DNA from: Ottowia thiooxydans DSM 14619
Lineage (GTDB): Bacteria > Pseudomonadota > Gammaproteobacteria > Burkholderiales > Burkholderiaceae_C
Reading direction: 5' to 3'
NCBI RefSeq assembly: GCF_000422885.1
Contig: NZ_AUGX01000035.1
Coordinates: forward strand, 1 to 64,000
DNA: 64,000 nt
This document shows positions 9,405 through 18,452 of this stretch, piece after piece. The notes beneath the pieces were generated by a model. That model had not been told where the DNA came from. It saw nothing but the letters and a program-made list of their open reading frames with translations, and did no database searches. A program made the position numbers and the translations under genes. Every line of letters begins with the position of its first letter. Position 1 is the stretch's first letter.

Positions 9405-10766
9405 ATGCCAGTTTCGCCTAGCTCTTTCGCAGCGTCCCAGCCCACTCCAGACGGATGGCTCTCGCGCGAACCCGATGCCAGTGGTTCTGACACTGTCGGC
9501 CTGAACAACCTCAGGCAACTGATTCAACTCCGCTGGCTGGCGGTGATTGGCCAAGTCATCACCATCGCCGTGGTGCATGTCAGCATGGGCATTGAGATTC
9601 CCGTGAAGCCTATGCTGATAGTGTTGGCGGCACTGGCAGCGTTCAATGGCTTGAGCATGCTGCGCGGGCTGGTGCGCCGCGAGGTCTCCAGCGTGGAGAT
9701 GTTGCTGGTGCTGCTGGTCGATATGACCGCGTTGACTGCGCAGCTCTATCTCAGCGGTGGCGCGGCCAACCCCTTCGTCTTTCTGTATCTATTGCAAGTG
9801 ATTCTGGGCGCAGTGTTGTTGCCTGCCCGCGCGGCCTGGGTCATGGTGCTCGTCAGCACGCTTTGCTTTGCGGGGTTGACGCGTTTCGCCATCCCCTTGT
9901 CGTTACCGCTTGATGATGGCCGGGGCTTGGCCAGCCCTTATATGCTGGGCCTTCTGATCTGCTTCGTGCTGAACGCCGCGCTGCTGGTTTTGTTCATCAT
10001 CCGGATCATGGCCAACCTGAGCCAGCGTGATGCCCGCCTGGCTGCCATGCGCCAGCGTGCTGTAGAAGAAGAGCTCATCGTTCGCATGGGATTGCTGGCT
10101 TCCGGAGCTGCGCACAATTTGGGCACCCCGCTGTCAACGCTTGATGTCATCCTGGGCGATTGGCGGCATTTACCGCAGTTGCGCGGTGATGCCGAGCTGG
10201 CCAGTGATGTGGCGGAAATGCAGAACCAGGTGCGACACTGCAAAGCTATTGTGAGCGGGATATTGCTCTCTGCTGGAGAGGCGCGAAGCGAGTCTTCGCG
10301 GGCCACCACTGTGTGTGAGTTTTTGAACGAAGTCGTGAGTGAATGGCGCCTGCGCCACCCGGACAACCACCTGAGATATGAAAACCATTTTGGGCAAGAT
10401 TTGCCCATGGTGTCAGATTCGGCAGTCAAGCAAATGATGGACAACGTGCTGGACAACGCCTTTGAAGCCTCTCCACATGCCATGGAGTTCGAGGCCCTGC
10501 GCGAGCGAAATGACCTGGTGCTGGTGGTGCGCGACGAGGGCCCTGGCTTTGCACCTGAAGTGCTGCCACATTTGGGTGAACCCTATCGTTCTACCAAGGG
10601 GCGAGCCGGCGGCGGTTTGGGGTTTTTCCTGGTGGTGAATGTGGCGCGTGCACTTGGGGGCCAGGTTCGCGCGTCCAACCGCCCACAAGGCGGCGCTGAA
10701 GTCCGAATCATGTTGCCCTTGGTTTCCCTGGCACTTTTGGAAGAGGATGATCAAGATGACGCCTGA
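9405..10766 (+). CDS. regB: RegB/PrrB-family redox-sensing histidine kinase
   Basis: Membrane histidine kinase, 453 residues, of the RegB/PrrB/ActS family that responds to the quinone pool. Six hydrophobic helices span about residues 40-205. They include the GGAANPF heptapeptide (family consensus GGxxNPF, linked to ubiquinone sensing) near residues 117-123. The phospho-acceptor is His237 in the motif AHNLGTPLSTLD; most relatives have HELGTPL, so Asn replaces Glu. Cys279 in VRHCKAIV matches the redox-active Cys of RegB. The ATPase domain shows NVLDNAFEAS, DEGPGF and GGGLGFFLV. It overlaps regA and lies 86 bp after the cyo-SURF1 operon. Confidence 0.93.
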   Translation: MPVSPSSFAASQPTPDGWLSREPDASGSDTVGLNNLRQLIQLRWLAVIGQVITIAVVHVSMGIEIPVKPMLIVLAALAAFNGLSMLRGLVRREVSSVEMLLVLLVDMTALTAQLYLSGGAANPFVFLYLLQVILGAVLLPARAAWVMVLVSTLCFAGLTRFAIPLSLPLDDGRGLASPYMLGLLICFVLNAALLVLFIIRIMANLSQRDARLAAMRQRAVEEELIVRMGLLASGAAHNLGTPLSTLDVILGDWRHLPQLRGDAELASDVAEMQNQVRHCKAIVSGILLSAGEARSESSRATTVCEFLNEVVSEWRLRHPDNHLRYENHFGQDLPMVSDSAVKQMMDNVLDNAFEASPHAMEFEALRERNDLVLVVRDEGPGFAPEVLPHLGEPYRSTKGRAGGGLGFFLVVNVARALGGQVRASNRPQGGAEVRIMLPLVSLALLEEDDQDDA

Positions 10767-11298
10767 TGAATCACCTCACCTGTTGATCATCGAAGACGAC
10801 GCGGCCTTCGCTCGAACACTCGCACGTTCGTTCGAGCGGCGGGGCTATGTGGTGCGCGTAGCCGCCAGCCTGGAATCGCTTGCGCCATTGCTGGAGGAAT
10901 TCGCCCCCACCCATGCCGTGGTTGATCTCAAACTAAAGGGTGAGGCATCCGGCCTTACCTGCGTGCAAGCGCTGAGCGCGCATGATCCGTCCATGTTGAT
11001 CGTGGTGCTGACTGGTTTTGCCAGCATCGCCACGGCGATTGAGGCGATCAAGCTGGGCGCCTGCCACTACTTGGCCAAGCCCTCCAACACAGATGACATC
11101 GAAGCCGCGTTTGGTCGCGCTGAAGGTTCCACTGATGTGAGCCTGACCGCCCGAACCAGCTCCATCAAGACGCTGGAGTGGGAGCACATTCACCAGACCT
11201 TGGCAGAAACGGGCTTCAATATTTCAGAGACTGCGCGGCGCTTGGGGATGCACCGCCGAACACTGGCACGCAAACTGGGAAAGCAGCAGGTGAAATAG
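10756..11298 (+). CDS. regA: RegA/PrrA-family response regulator
   Basis: Response regulator of the RegA/PrrA type, 180 residues counted from the ATG at 10756. GAGG precedes this start at good spacing, and an upstream ATG at 10747 is also possible. The receiver domain has IIEDD near residue 11, phospho-acceptor Asp57, Thr86 and Lys108. The C-terminus is a Fis-type helix-turn-helix (about 153-175, ISETARRLGMHRRTLARKL). The family regulates respiration, carbon fixation and other redox-linked genes. The start lies inside the end of regB, so the pair is co-translated. Confidence 0.93.
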   Translation: MTPDESPHLLIIEDDAAFARTLARSFERRGYVVRVAASLESLAPLLEEFAPTHAVVDLKLKGEASGLTCVQALSAHDPSMLIVVLTGFASIATAIEAIKLGACHYLAKPSNTDDIEAAFGRAEGSTDVSLTARTSSIKTLEWEHIHQTLAETGFNISETARRLGMHRRTLARKLGKQQVK

Positions 11299-11484
11299 CA
11301 GCTGGTCTCGAAGATGTTCTAGCGGTGCATGAACTTACAAATGAGACCTCGTGCAGCAAGGTGTGTCACTAATGCAGAAGATGTGACAAAAAATGTCGGT
11401 CCGAGTGACCAAAAACGGTCACCAAGGTGTGCCGACCTGGGAGCAGGTGTTAACTACTTCTCGGAATCCTAGCCTCCAGCCAGT

Positions 11485-11500
11485 TGGCACGCCAGATGCA
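11485..11500 (+). promoter_or_regulatory. sigma-54-type promoter of pilA
   Basis: TGGCAC-N5-ATGCA matches the RpoN consensus TGGCAC-N5-TTGCW at all but one position. The -24 GG (11486-11487) and -12 GC (11498-11499) are exactly 12 bp apart. It lies about 80 bp before the pilA start. Sigma-54 control of pilA by PilR is established in Pseudomonas and other proteobacteria; no PilS/PilR genes are in this window. Confidence 0.85.
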
Positions 11501-11578
11501 TGTAGACACTGTGTGCGGGAACGCACTCAACGCAAGGTTCTCCAGGTCGTTCTGTTACTAATACAAGAGGAATTTCAA

Positions 11579-12001
11579 ATGAAAAAGATCCAAAAGGGTT
11601 TTACCCTGATCGAATTGATGATCGTTGTGGCGATTATCGGTATCTTGGCTGCTGTTGCGCTGCCTGCTTACCAAGACTACATGATTCGCGCACGCGTTTC
11701 TGAAGTGATGTTGGCTGCTTCGGCTGCTCGCACCACGGTGTCTGAAGCTGCTGCGAATGACACGGTTAACTCTGGCATGCCTTCAGCAGTGTCAGTTGAG
11801 ACCCAGGCTTCTAAGTATGTTGCGAGCGTCGCTTATAACGGAGTCAACGGCACCATCACTGCTGTGGCCAAGAGCTTGGGTGGTCAAACAGTCGCCGGTG
11901 ACACCATTACGCTGAGAGGTGAGAAAACGTCTAACGGACAAGTGAGGTGGACGTGCGCAGGCACTATTTTGGCTAAATACCGTCCTGCTTCGTGCAAGTA
12001 A
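11579..12001 (+). CDS. pilA: type IVa major pilin
   Basis: Prepilin of 140 residues from the ATG at 11579, preceded by AAGAGGAATTTCAA. A longer frame from 11393 has no support. The short basic leader ends in Gly7 and is followed by the canonical [20 protein letters not shown], with Glu at +5 of the mature protein. This is the substrate for prepilin peptidase PilD. Two Cys near the C-terminus (WTC and SCK) can form the D-loop disulphide. The C-terminal half is rich in Ser, Thr and Val, which offers sites for O-glycosylation. A GT-C-like gene follows closely, and pglL lies elsewhere in the window. Confidence 0.97.
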   Translation: MKKIQKGFTLIELMIVVAIIGILAAVALPAYQDYMIRARVSEVMLAASAARTTVSEAAANDTVNSGMPSAVSVETQASKYVASVAYNGVNGTITAVAKSLGGQTVAGDTITLRGEKTSNGQVRWTCAGTILAKYRPASCK

Positions 12002-12016
12002 TGGCTTAAATAGCTC

Positions 12017-13963
12017 GTGATTTTCACGGCTTCTAAACCCGCCTGGAAAGGCGGGTTTTTTCTTGCCTGCTTGGCAGCAACGCTTGCATTAGTCGCAGGC
12101 GTTTGGCTCATTTTTCAGCCAGCGCTACCTGGAATCGTACATTTCGACGATATCGGGAATCTTTCAGGGCTTCCGACTATCGTGGACCCCGCCTCTGCCT
12201 GGCGCTGGGTTCGGGAAGGCTATGCGGGTCCATTTGGGCGACCACTAGCCTTGGCAAGCTTTGCGTTGCAATTTTATGAATGGCCTCATCCGGAGGCATT
12301 TCTGCGGTGGAACATTGCACTGCACGTCATCAATGCCCTTTTGGTGTTTTGGTTGACGGTGCTAGTGGCGCGGCGCATGGGCGAAACCGCGAAAAGGCAG
12401 GTAACCATCGGGTTTTGCGTGGCTTTCACTTGGGCCGCGCTACCGCTATTGAACAGTTCGGTGCTTTTCATTGTTCAGCGCATGGCCTTATTGGCCAGCA
12501 CTTTTGTGCTGGCAGGCCTAGTGGCGTATATGAAGTGCCGAGGAGCTTTGCGTGCTTCCTCGCTACGCCAGCTTGCCGCGCTGGGGGTGCTGGGAAGCTT
12601 CGGAGTCCTGGCTCTTCTGGCTAAGGAAAGTGGTGCTCTGATCGTCATCTATGCGCTGATACTCGAACTGGGCTTGCTAGTCATCGCGAAGGAGCGTCGA
12701 CCCACGCTGGCCGCCGTAGCGTTGTTGTTGGCGACCATAGGTTTGATCGCGGGACTCACGCCACATGCTTTATGGCATGCATGCACGGAGTTGACGCGCG
12801 GCTTCGATGTGGTGCAGCGCTTAGGGAGCCAAGGGGCTTTGTTGCCGGTATACCTCAAGGGGCTCTTTCTTCCAAGGGCGGCAGACCTGAACCCATTTCG
12901 TTTCGAATTCTTGTTGAGTGACATGCCCAACTTGCAGTGGGGCATCGCCGTGTGGGTAGTGTTGATGGTCAGTCCACTGGTGGCTTGGTGGCGCGGCTGG
13001 CGGCTGGCGGCGCTTGCACTCGCCTGGTTTTTCCTCGGACACATCATGGAGTCCGGTTGGGTTAATCTCGAACCCTATTTCGCACACCGCAACTATCAGC
13101 CTGCGTTGGGGCTGGTGTTCGCGCTTGTGTACGGAGCATTTGCCATCCGCGAAGGCGCCAAGCTTTGGTTCGGCGTATTGGTTGCGTACATGATCTTGTT
13201 AGCCGGCTCCACCTGGATGAACACGTCGCTATGGGGAAACCGTAGTTTGGCAGGTGAAATCTGGTCTATGGAGCAGCCTCGCAGTGTTAGAGCGATACTC
13301 AATCTGGCCTACGATGTGGAGCGCACGCAAGGGGCGGGGCAAGCGCAAGTGCTTTTGGATCGCTTTGTTGCAGAAGAACGCGACAGCGTGGGTCTGCGCC
13401 TGCAGGGCTTGATCACTGCGTGCACTCTAGAACCCGGTACTGACCACTCGGAAAAATTGCGGGCGGTGAAGAAATCCATTGCTACCTTGCCTTATGAGGG
13501 GTGGACCCCTGATCTCGTGGAAAAGCTTATGGAGGCAGTGCGTAAGCAAGATTGCAAAGGGGTCCCTACCGATGAGGTAGCTGAACTCGCCTCTGCATTT
13601 CTCAATCGACCTGCCTATCAATGCAATCGGGCCATAGTCCACAATATGCTTTGGGTTATTGGGCTGGTCGCTATGGAACACGGCGACACGCAGACGGCGA
13701 TGGGGTTTTATTTAAAGGGGTTACAAGAGTCTCCGACCTACGCTATGGCCAGCTTCTACCTTGATATGGCAACCCAGGAGGGGGACAAGGCTGCTATCGA
13801 GGAACTCGGAACTCTGTTGAAAAAAGCACCTGCTCCACGCGGCGTCACTCAGGCTGAATGGCAAGAGTTGCGAGCGCGAGTGCAAGAGCGTTTGAGCTCC
13901 TTCCCATCAACCGATGAAGCTAGCAAGCAGGGTTCGGCATCAGGTAACACCGTCAAGCCCTGA
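12017..13963 (+). CDS. GT-C-like membrane glycosyltransferase with C-terminal TPR-like region, next to pilA
   Basis: Up to 648 residues. The N-terminal part (about 15-400) has 10 or more hydrophobic helices; the C-terminal part (about 420-640) is soluble and helical, TPR-like. The first periplasmic loop carries FDDIGNL near residue 42, placed like the catalytic acidic pair of GT-C enzymes and TMTC-like proteins. The FGRPLALASFALQF stretch also resembles that group. The gene directly follows pilA, as does the pilin-specific glycosyltransferase TfpW in some Pseudomonas. I therefore infer a pilin glycosyltransferase or oligosaccharyltransferase, without direct proof. The start is uncertain: GTG at 12017 reads through the pilA terminator, while TTG at 12071 lies after it. 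Confidence 0.7.
   Translation: MIFTASKPAWKGGFFLACLAATLALVAGVWLIFQPALPGIVHFDDIGNLSGLPTIVDPASAWRWVREGYAGPFGRPLALASFALQFYEWPHPEAFLRWNIALHVINALLVFWLTVLVARRMGETAKRQVTIGFCVAFTWAALPLLNSSVLFIVQRMALLASTFVLAGLVAYMKCRGALRASSLRQLAALGVLGSFGVLALLAKESGALIVIYALILELGLLVIAKERRPTLAAVALLLATIGLIAGLTPHALWHACTELTRGFDVVQRLGSQGALLPVYLKGLFLPRAADLNPFRFEFLLSDMPNLQWGIAVWVVLMVSPLVAWWRGWRLAALALAWFFLGHIMESGWVNLEPYFAHRNYQPALGLVFALVYGAFAIREGAKLWFGVLVAYMILLAGSTWMNTSLWGNRSLAGEIWSMEQPRSVRAILNLAYDVERTQGAGQAQVLLDRFVAEERDSVGLRLQGLITACTLEPGTDHSEKLRAVKKSIATLPYEGWTPDLVEKLMEAVRKQDCKGVPTDEVAELASAFLNRPAYQCNRAIVHNMLWVIGLVAMEHGDTQTAMGFYLKGLQESPTYAMASFYLDMATQEGDKAAIEELGTLLKKAPAPRGVTQAEWQELRARVQERLSSFPSTDEASKQGSASGNTVKP
12035..12061 (+). terminator. 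rho-independent terminator after pilA
   Basis: A 9-bp stem AAACCCGCC/GGCGGGTTT with a 6-base loop is followed by more T residues. It sits 34 bp after the pilA stop. It overlaps the first codons of the next gene if that gene starts at the GTG at 12017, which would limit its expression to read-through. Confidence 0.9.
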
Positions 13964-14023
13964 TAGGCATGGTAGAAACGCCATGCCAATAAACAGTGCG
14001 TTAGCGCCAACATCCATAAGTGC

Positions 14024-14875
14024 ATGAAGATCTCCGTTGTCCTTCCCGCCAAGAATGAAGCTGCAGCCGTAGGGGCCACCGTGGCGCGAATCCAGGCGCT
14101 CATGCCGGATGCAGAAATCCTGGTGGTCAATGATGGCTCGACCGACGCCACTGCTTCAGTGGCGCAAAGTGCTGGTGCTCGCGTAGTCAGCCATCCGTAC
14201 AGCAAGGGCAATGGCGCCGCCATTAAAACCGGCGCGCGTGCAGCCACCGGCGATGTCATCGTGTTCATGGATGCCGATGGTCAGCACGACCCTGCCGATA
14301 TATCCCGTTTGCTTGAGAAGATGGAACAAGGCCATGACATGGTCGTGGGGGCGCGGCAGAAGGGATCCCAAGCCAGCGTGGGGCGAGGCTTGGCTAACGG
14401 CCTTTACAACCGGCTCGCCAGTTGGATGACGGGCCACCAAGTGGAAGATCTGACTTCTGGCTTCCGTGCAGTCCGCGCTGCCAAGTTCCGCGAATTCCTC
14501 TATCTGCTTCCCAACGGTTTTTCTTATCCCACCACGAGCACCATGGCGTTCTTCAGGGCGGGCTACTCAGTGGCGTATGTGCCCATTCATGCTGCTAAAC
14601 GCATCGGCAAAAGCCATGTCCGCCTGCTGCGCGATGGCACACGTTTCCTGCTCATCATCTTCAAAATCGGCACGCTGTTTTCCCCGCTCAAGATTTTTGC
14701 GCCGGTGGCATTCGGCATGTTTGCGTTGGGATCTGCCTGGTACGGCTGGACATGGTGGCAGCATGCCCGCTTTACGAATATGAGCGCGCTGCTTTATACA
14801 GGCAGTGTCATGGTGTTTCTCATGGGGCTGATCTCCGAACAGATCACGGCGCTCATGTACAAAGATTCGTCCTGA
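14024..14875 (+). CDS. GT2 family glycosyltransferase, polyprenyl-phosphate sugar transferase type
   Basis: GT2 (GT-A fold) enzyme of 283 residues resembling DPM1-like transferases that move a sugar from a nucleotide to polyprenyl phosphate. The N-terminus has VVLPAKNE and VVNDGSTD; the metal-binding DAD is at residues 83-85 (VFMDADGQHDP). The segment ending HAAKRIGKSHV marks the C-terminal side of the domain. Two hydrophobic helices follow (about 223-243 and 255-275). Such enzymes supply lipid-linked monosaccharides to GT-C transferases, and the upstream neighbour is GT-C-like. It is probably co-transcribed with the next gene (15 bp gap). Confidence 0.88.
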   Translation: MKISVVLPAKNEAAAVGATVARIQALMPDAEILVVNDGSTDATASVAQSAGARVVSHPYSKGNGAAIKTGARAATGDVIVFMDADGQHDPADISRLLEKMEQGHDMVVGARQKGSQASVGRGLANGLYNRLASWMTGHQVEDLTSGFRAVRAAKFREFLYLLPNGFSYPTTSTMAFFRAGYSVAYVPIHAAKRIGKSHVRLLRDGTRFLLIIFKIGTLFSPLKIFAPVAFGMFALGSAWYGWTWWQHARFTNMSALLYTGSVMVFLMGLISEQITALMYKDSS

Positions 14876-14890
14876 GCGGGTAGGCGTCTC

Positions 14891-16147
14891 ATGTCTGCGA
14901 AGGAACTTACGCAAGCCTCGGATCGCGGTGCAGAACGGCAAGATTCACTCAAGACCTTGTTAGTCTTGGCCTCCACTTATCCGCGCTGGCAGGGAGACCC
15001 CGAGCCTGGTTTCGTGCACGAACTCGCCAAACGCCTGACCGGGCGTTTTCGCGTGATCGTACTGGGCCCGCATGCCCCCGGGGCAAAGCCGCGGGAGATA
15101 CTTGATGGCGTGGAGGTCGTTCGCTACCGGTATGGGCCGCAGCGAGTGGAAACCTTGGTGAACGACGGTGGAATCGTGACCAACTTGCGTCTGCATCGCT
15201 GGAAGTTGCTCCTGGTTCCGAGCTTTGTACTGGCGCAGGCATGGTGGGCTTGGCGTCTATGCAAGCGCGAAAAAGTGGATGTCATCCACGCTCATTGGCT
15301 CATTCCGCAGGGACTGCTCGCTCTTGGGTGTCAGCGGCTGACGGGAAGAGCCACCCCATTTGTGGTCACTTCCCATGGCGCTGATCTGTACGCCCTGCGG
15401 GCTGCCCCGTTGCAAGCCCTCAAGCGCCTGGTGCTTCGCGGTGCGCATGCCGCCACGGTGGTCAGCAGCGCCATGCGTGAAGAAGTTGATCAACTGGGGG
15501 TGGATGTCAGTACCGTTTCGGTCATACCCATGGGCGTGGATATGGCTGACCGCTTTGTGCCAGACGCCACACAGACCAGATCCCGCAGTGAGTTGTTATT
15601 CGTAGGCAGATTGGTAGAGAAAAAAGGATTGCCATTCCTGCTGGATGCTTTGCCGGCTGTCTTGCAGGAACGCCCAGATGTGACCCTGACCATCGCCGGG
15701 TTCGGGCCTGATGAGGATCAGCTCAAGGCCAAAGTGCTTGAGCTTGGCCTGCAGAACGCAGTCAAATTTATCGGTGCCTTGCCGCAAAAGGATCTGCCCG
15801 TTCTCTATCAGCGTGCTGCGCTTTTTGTAGCGCCGTTCGTGAAAGCGGAATCAGGTGATCAAGAGGGGCTTCCCGTCGCGCTGATGGAAGCCGTGGCCTG
15901 TGGTTGCCCAGCCCTTGCAGGTGACGTGGCAGGCTTGCAGGATATTTTTGGCGCTCATGCGAATGCGTGCATCGTCAACCCGCGTGATAAGGCTGCGCTA
16001 GCGGCAGCCATTCTTGCTCAGCTGGGAGAGCCAGAGAAGGCGGCGCAACGATCTCTGTCCATGCGAGCGGCGCTACGCGAGCACCTGGGTTGGGACCACG
16101 TGGCCGAGCGCTATGCCCGCCTGCTTGAGCAAGCTTGTCAGAAATAG
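14891..16147 (+). CDS. GT4 family glycosyltransferase
   Basis: GT-B fold retaining transferase of 418 residues. The N-terminal acceptor domain includes ASTYPRWQGDPEPGFV near residue 28 and the glycine-rich TSHGAD loop near 163. The C-terminal donor domain includes LLFVGRLVEKKG and the E-x7-E pair Glu325/Glu333 in EGLPVALMEA. This is the classic GT4 architecture used in exopolysaccharide, O-antigen and glycan assembly. Donor and acceptor cannot be inferred. It is convergent with the minus-strand glycan operon, 12 bp away. Confidence 0.9.
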   Translation: MSAKELTQASDRGAERQDSLKTLLVLASTYPRWQGDPEPGFVHELAKRLTGRFRVIVLGPHAPGAKPREILDGVEVVRYRYGPQRVETLVNDGGIVTNLRLHRWKLLLVPSFVLAQAWWAWRLCKREKVDVIHAHWLIPQGLLALGCQRLTGRATPFVVTSHGADLYALRAAPLQALKRLVLRGAHAATVVSSAMREEVDQLGVDVSTVSVIPMGVDMADRFVPDATQTRSRSELLFVGRLVEKKGLPFLLDALPAVLQERPDVTLTIAGFGPDEDQLKAKVLELGLQNAVKFIGALPQKDLPVLYQRAALFVAPFVKAESGDQEGLPVALMEAVACGCPALAGDVAGLQDIFGAHANACIVNPRDKAALAAAILAQLGEPEKAAQRSLSMRAALREHLGWDHVAERYARLLEQACQK

Positions 16148-16159
16148 CTTGGGCGCGGC

Positions 16160-17287
16160 TTAGCGCTTAGCTACAGCGCGTGCCAGGGCGGGCTCTACTT
16201 CTTCAATCAAGGCGCGCCAATCGCGGATGGCGATTGATGGGGCCGTGGGATTGGCCAACTGCTCCGATACCGCCGCAGCCAATCCATCCGCATTCCCAGC
16301 TTCAAACATGATCTGAGGCGTGGCTGCAAAGAGCTGCCGCATCTCACCAATGTTCGTCACCACCACTCGCAGCCCACAAGCCAGCATTTCATAGGCTTTT
16401 TGTGGAAAGCAGTACCTTCCAAAGGGTGTGTCCAGAATCGAGATGACTCCCACATCCAGCGCGGTGAAAAGCTCAGCCACCTGAGCATGATTCAAGTGCC
16501 CGAGATGATGTACACGGCTCCCCTGTGGAGGGGGGAGTTCGGGTTTGTAAGGGCCTGCTAATACCAGGTGAAGGTCCGGGTATTGCTGCGATAGTGACTG
16601 CCAAGCTTGATACAGCGGCTCGACCCCTTTGTCACGATACAGGCCCCCTGCCGTACCCAATAACCGTGCATGTGGCGGCAAACCCAAGCTTTGGCGTGCG
16701 GCAGCCTGGTCGCCAGAGCGGAACACCTGAAGATCCACGCTGCTCGGCATGGAAATGACCGTGCCCTTGGCGCCGTACTCTTGCAACACCAATTGGCGCA
16801 AAGGCTCGCTGGTGGTGAGGACCAGTGAGGCTTCCCGCGTGGCCCGTCGCAGGGCGGGCACGAAACCTGGAATACGTGCCTGGCCAAAGCCTTCGAAGTT
16901 GTCGTACAAATCCACTGAGTACGGCACCTTCAGGCGGCGAGCCAGCCACCGCGCCAGGGCTACGTGCGGAATGTCTGATGCGCCGATCAGCACATCTGGC
17001 CGAAAATCGCGCAGTTGGCGCAGCACATGCCAAGGGTATGCCAGCAGATGCGGCAAGCGGGCACCCGCTACCGAAACGGATTCCCACTGCAGGGTGCCGC
17101 TACCCGCCTCATGCACCCAACGATCCGGCGCACCCGCATCCTGCGCGGCATGGTAATCAAGGCAGTAACCACGCACCTCATGACCCAGCCGTGCAAGCTG
17201 GAAAGGAATCTCGTAAAGACGGGCATAGCGGTCAAGAATGACGTCCTTGCCCATGTACCGGCGTTTGCAGAGGAAAGCGATGCGCAT
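16160..17287 (-). CDS. GT4-like glycosyltransferase, last gene of glycan operon
   Basis: GT-B fold glycosyltransferase of 375 residues. The donor domain shows LLGTAGGLYRDKGVEPL, LVLAGPY and a C-terminal FPQKAYEMLACGLRVVVTN, which replaces the usual EGxPxxxxE signature. Such glucosyl- or mannosyltransferase-like proteins add internal sugars of surface glycans. It follows glf by 21 bp, so a galactofuranose-containing acceptor or donor is possible but unproven. Confidence 0.85.
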   Translation of the reverse strand: MRIAFLCKRRYMGKDVILDRYARLYEIPFQLARLGHEVRGYCLDYHAAQDAGAPDRWVHEAGSGTLQWESVSVAGARLPHLLAYPWHVLRQLRDFRPDVLIGASDIPHVALARWLARRLKVPYSVDLYDNFEGFGQARIPGFVPALRRATREASLVLTTSEPLRQLVLQEYGAKGTVISMPSSVDLQVFRSGDQAAARQSLGLPPHARLLGTAGGLYRDKGVEPLYQAWQSLSQQYPDLHLVLAGPYKPELPPPQGSRVHHLGHLNHAQVAELFTALDVGVISILDTPFGRYCFPQKAYEMLACGLRVVVTNIGEMRQLFAATPQIMFEAGNADGLAAAVSEQLANPTAPSIAIRDWRALIEEVEPALARAVAKR

Positions 17288-17308
17288 GAGATCTTGTGGT
17301 GCTGGTGT

Positions 17309-18412
17309 TTAGATCTGGGGCGCAAGCTGCCCAAGCAGCCGTTGCGCCGCGACAAGTGCTGCACCTACTACCTGGTCCATGTTGTAGTAGCGGTACTCTG
17401 CCAGCCGCCCCACAAAGCTCACTCCAGGCTCTACTTCAGCCAAGGCTTGGTACTGCTTGAACAGTGCCTCGTTCTCGTCATTAGGAATAGGGTAGTACGG
17501 ATCTCCCTCAGCCTGCGGATACTCACGGACGATGGATGTGCCGGAATGCTTTTGTCCCTTGAGATGCTTGAACTCAGTGATGCGCGTGTAAGCATGGTCA
17601 TTGGGATAGTTCACGGTACCCACCGGCTGAAACTGCTCAACTCCTGGCAGGTGCTCATGCTCGAAGCGCAGCGAGCGATAAGGTAGCTGCCCAAAGCGGT
17701 GGTCAAAGTACGCGTCAATCGGGCCCGTATAGACCACGTGGTCGAACCCACCCCGCTTGCGCACGTCTGCGAAGTCCACGCCCAACTCTATGGTGATGTT
17801 GGGGTGATCGAGCATGCGCTCGAACATTTTCGTATAGCCAAGCAATGGCATAGCCTGGAAAGTGTCAGTGAAATAGCGATCATCAGTATTCGTGCGGACC
17901 GGAATACGCGCAGCGACACCAGCCTTAAGCTGAGACGGCTCCATAGCCCATTGTTTGCGCGTGTAATTGAGAAAGAACTTCTCGTACAGATCCCGTCCTA
18001 CGCTATTGAGAACGACGTCTTCGCTGGTTTGCACGGGATCACGCGGTTCGCGCACGCGCTCAAAGAATGCGGCTGCACCGGCTTCATCCAAACTGAGCCC
18101 ATAAAGCTGGTTGACCGTGTCGCGATTGATGGGAAATGGGTAGAGCTTGCCATCCACCACTCCCCGTACCCGGTGCTCATAAGGATGCCATTCCGTGAAG
18201 CGCGAGAGGTAGTTCCACACCCGCTCACTATTCGTATGGAAGAGGTGCGGGCCATAGCGGTGAACCTGTACTCCGTGGGCATCGAATTCATCGAAAGCGT
18301 TGCCGGCGATGTGGGCGCGCTTATCTATCAGGTGCACCCGGTGTCCGGCATCGGCTAACTCGCGGGCGACCACACTGCCGGCGAAACCTGCGCCGGTGAT
18401 GAGGAAAGTCAT
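17309..18412 (-). CDS. glf: UDP-galactopyranose mutase
   Basis: Flavoenzyme of 367 residues, the same length as E. coli Glf, converting UDP-galactopyranose to UDP-galactofuranose. The N-terminal FAD-binding motif is ITGAGFAGSVVA; typical conserved stretches include GPHLFHTNSERVW and EKFFLNYTRKQW. The glycan built by this cluster may therefore contain Galf. UDP-Gal could come from galE at 37861-38892. Transcribed with the neighbouring glycan genes. Confidence 0.96.
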   Translation of the reverse strand: MTFLITGAGFAGSVVARELADAGHRVHLIDKRAHIAGNAFDEFDAHGVQVHRYGPHLFHTNSERVWNYLSRFTEWHPYEHRVRGVVDGKLYPFPINRDTVNQLYGLSLDEAGAAAFFERVREPRDPVQTSEDVVLNSVGRDLYEKFFLNYTRKQWAMEPSQLKAGVAARIPVRTNTDDRYFTDTFQAMPLLGYTKMFERMLDHPNITIELGVDFADVRKRGGFDHVVYTGPIDAYFDHRFGQLPYRSLRFEHEHLPGVEQFQPVGTVNYPNDHAYTRITEFKHLKGQKHSGTSIVREYPQAEGDPYYPIPNDENEALFKQYQALAEVEPGVSFVGRLAEYRYYNMDQVVGAALVAAQRLLGQLAPQI

Positions 18413-18452
18413 TCTTGTTCCTGCACGATCTAAAGTGGGCCGTTAGCTCAGC

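Noticed and set aside
11393-11578. N-terminal extension of pilA to give 202 residues
   Set aside because: It would place the prepilin leader inside the protein and cover the sigma-54 promoter; the ATG at 11579 has the canonical leader and spacing.
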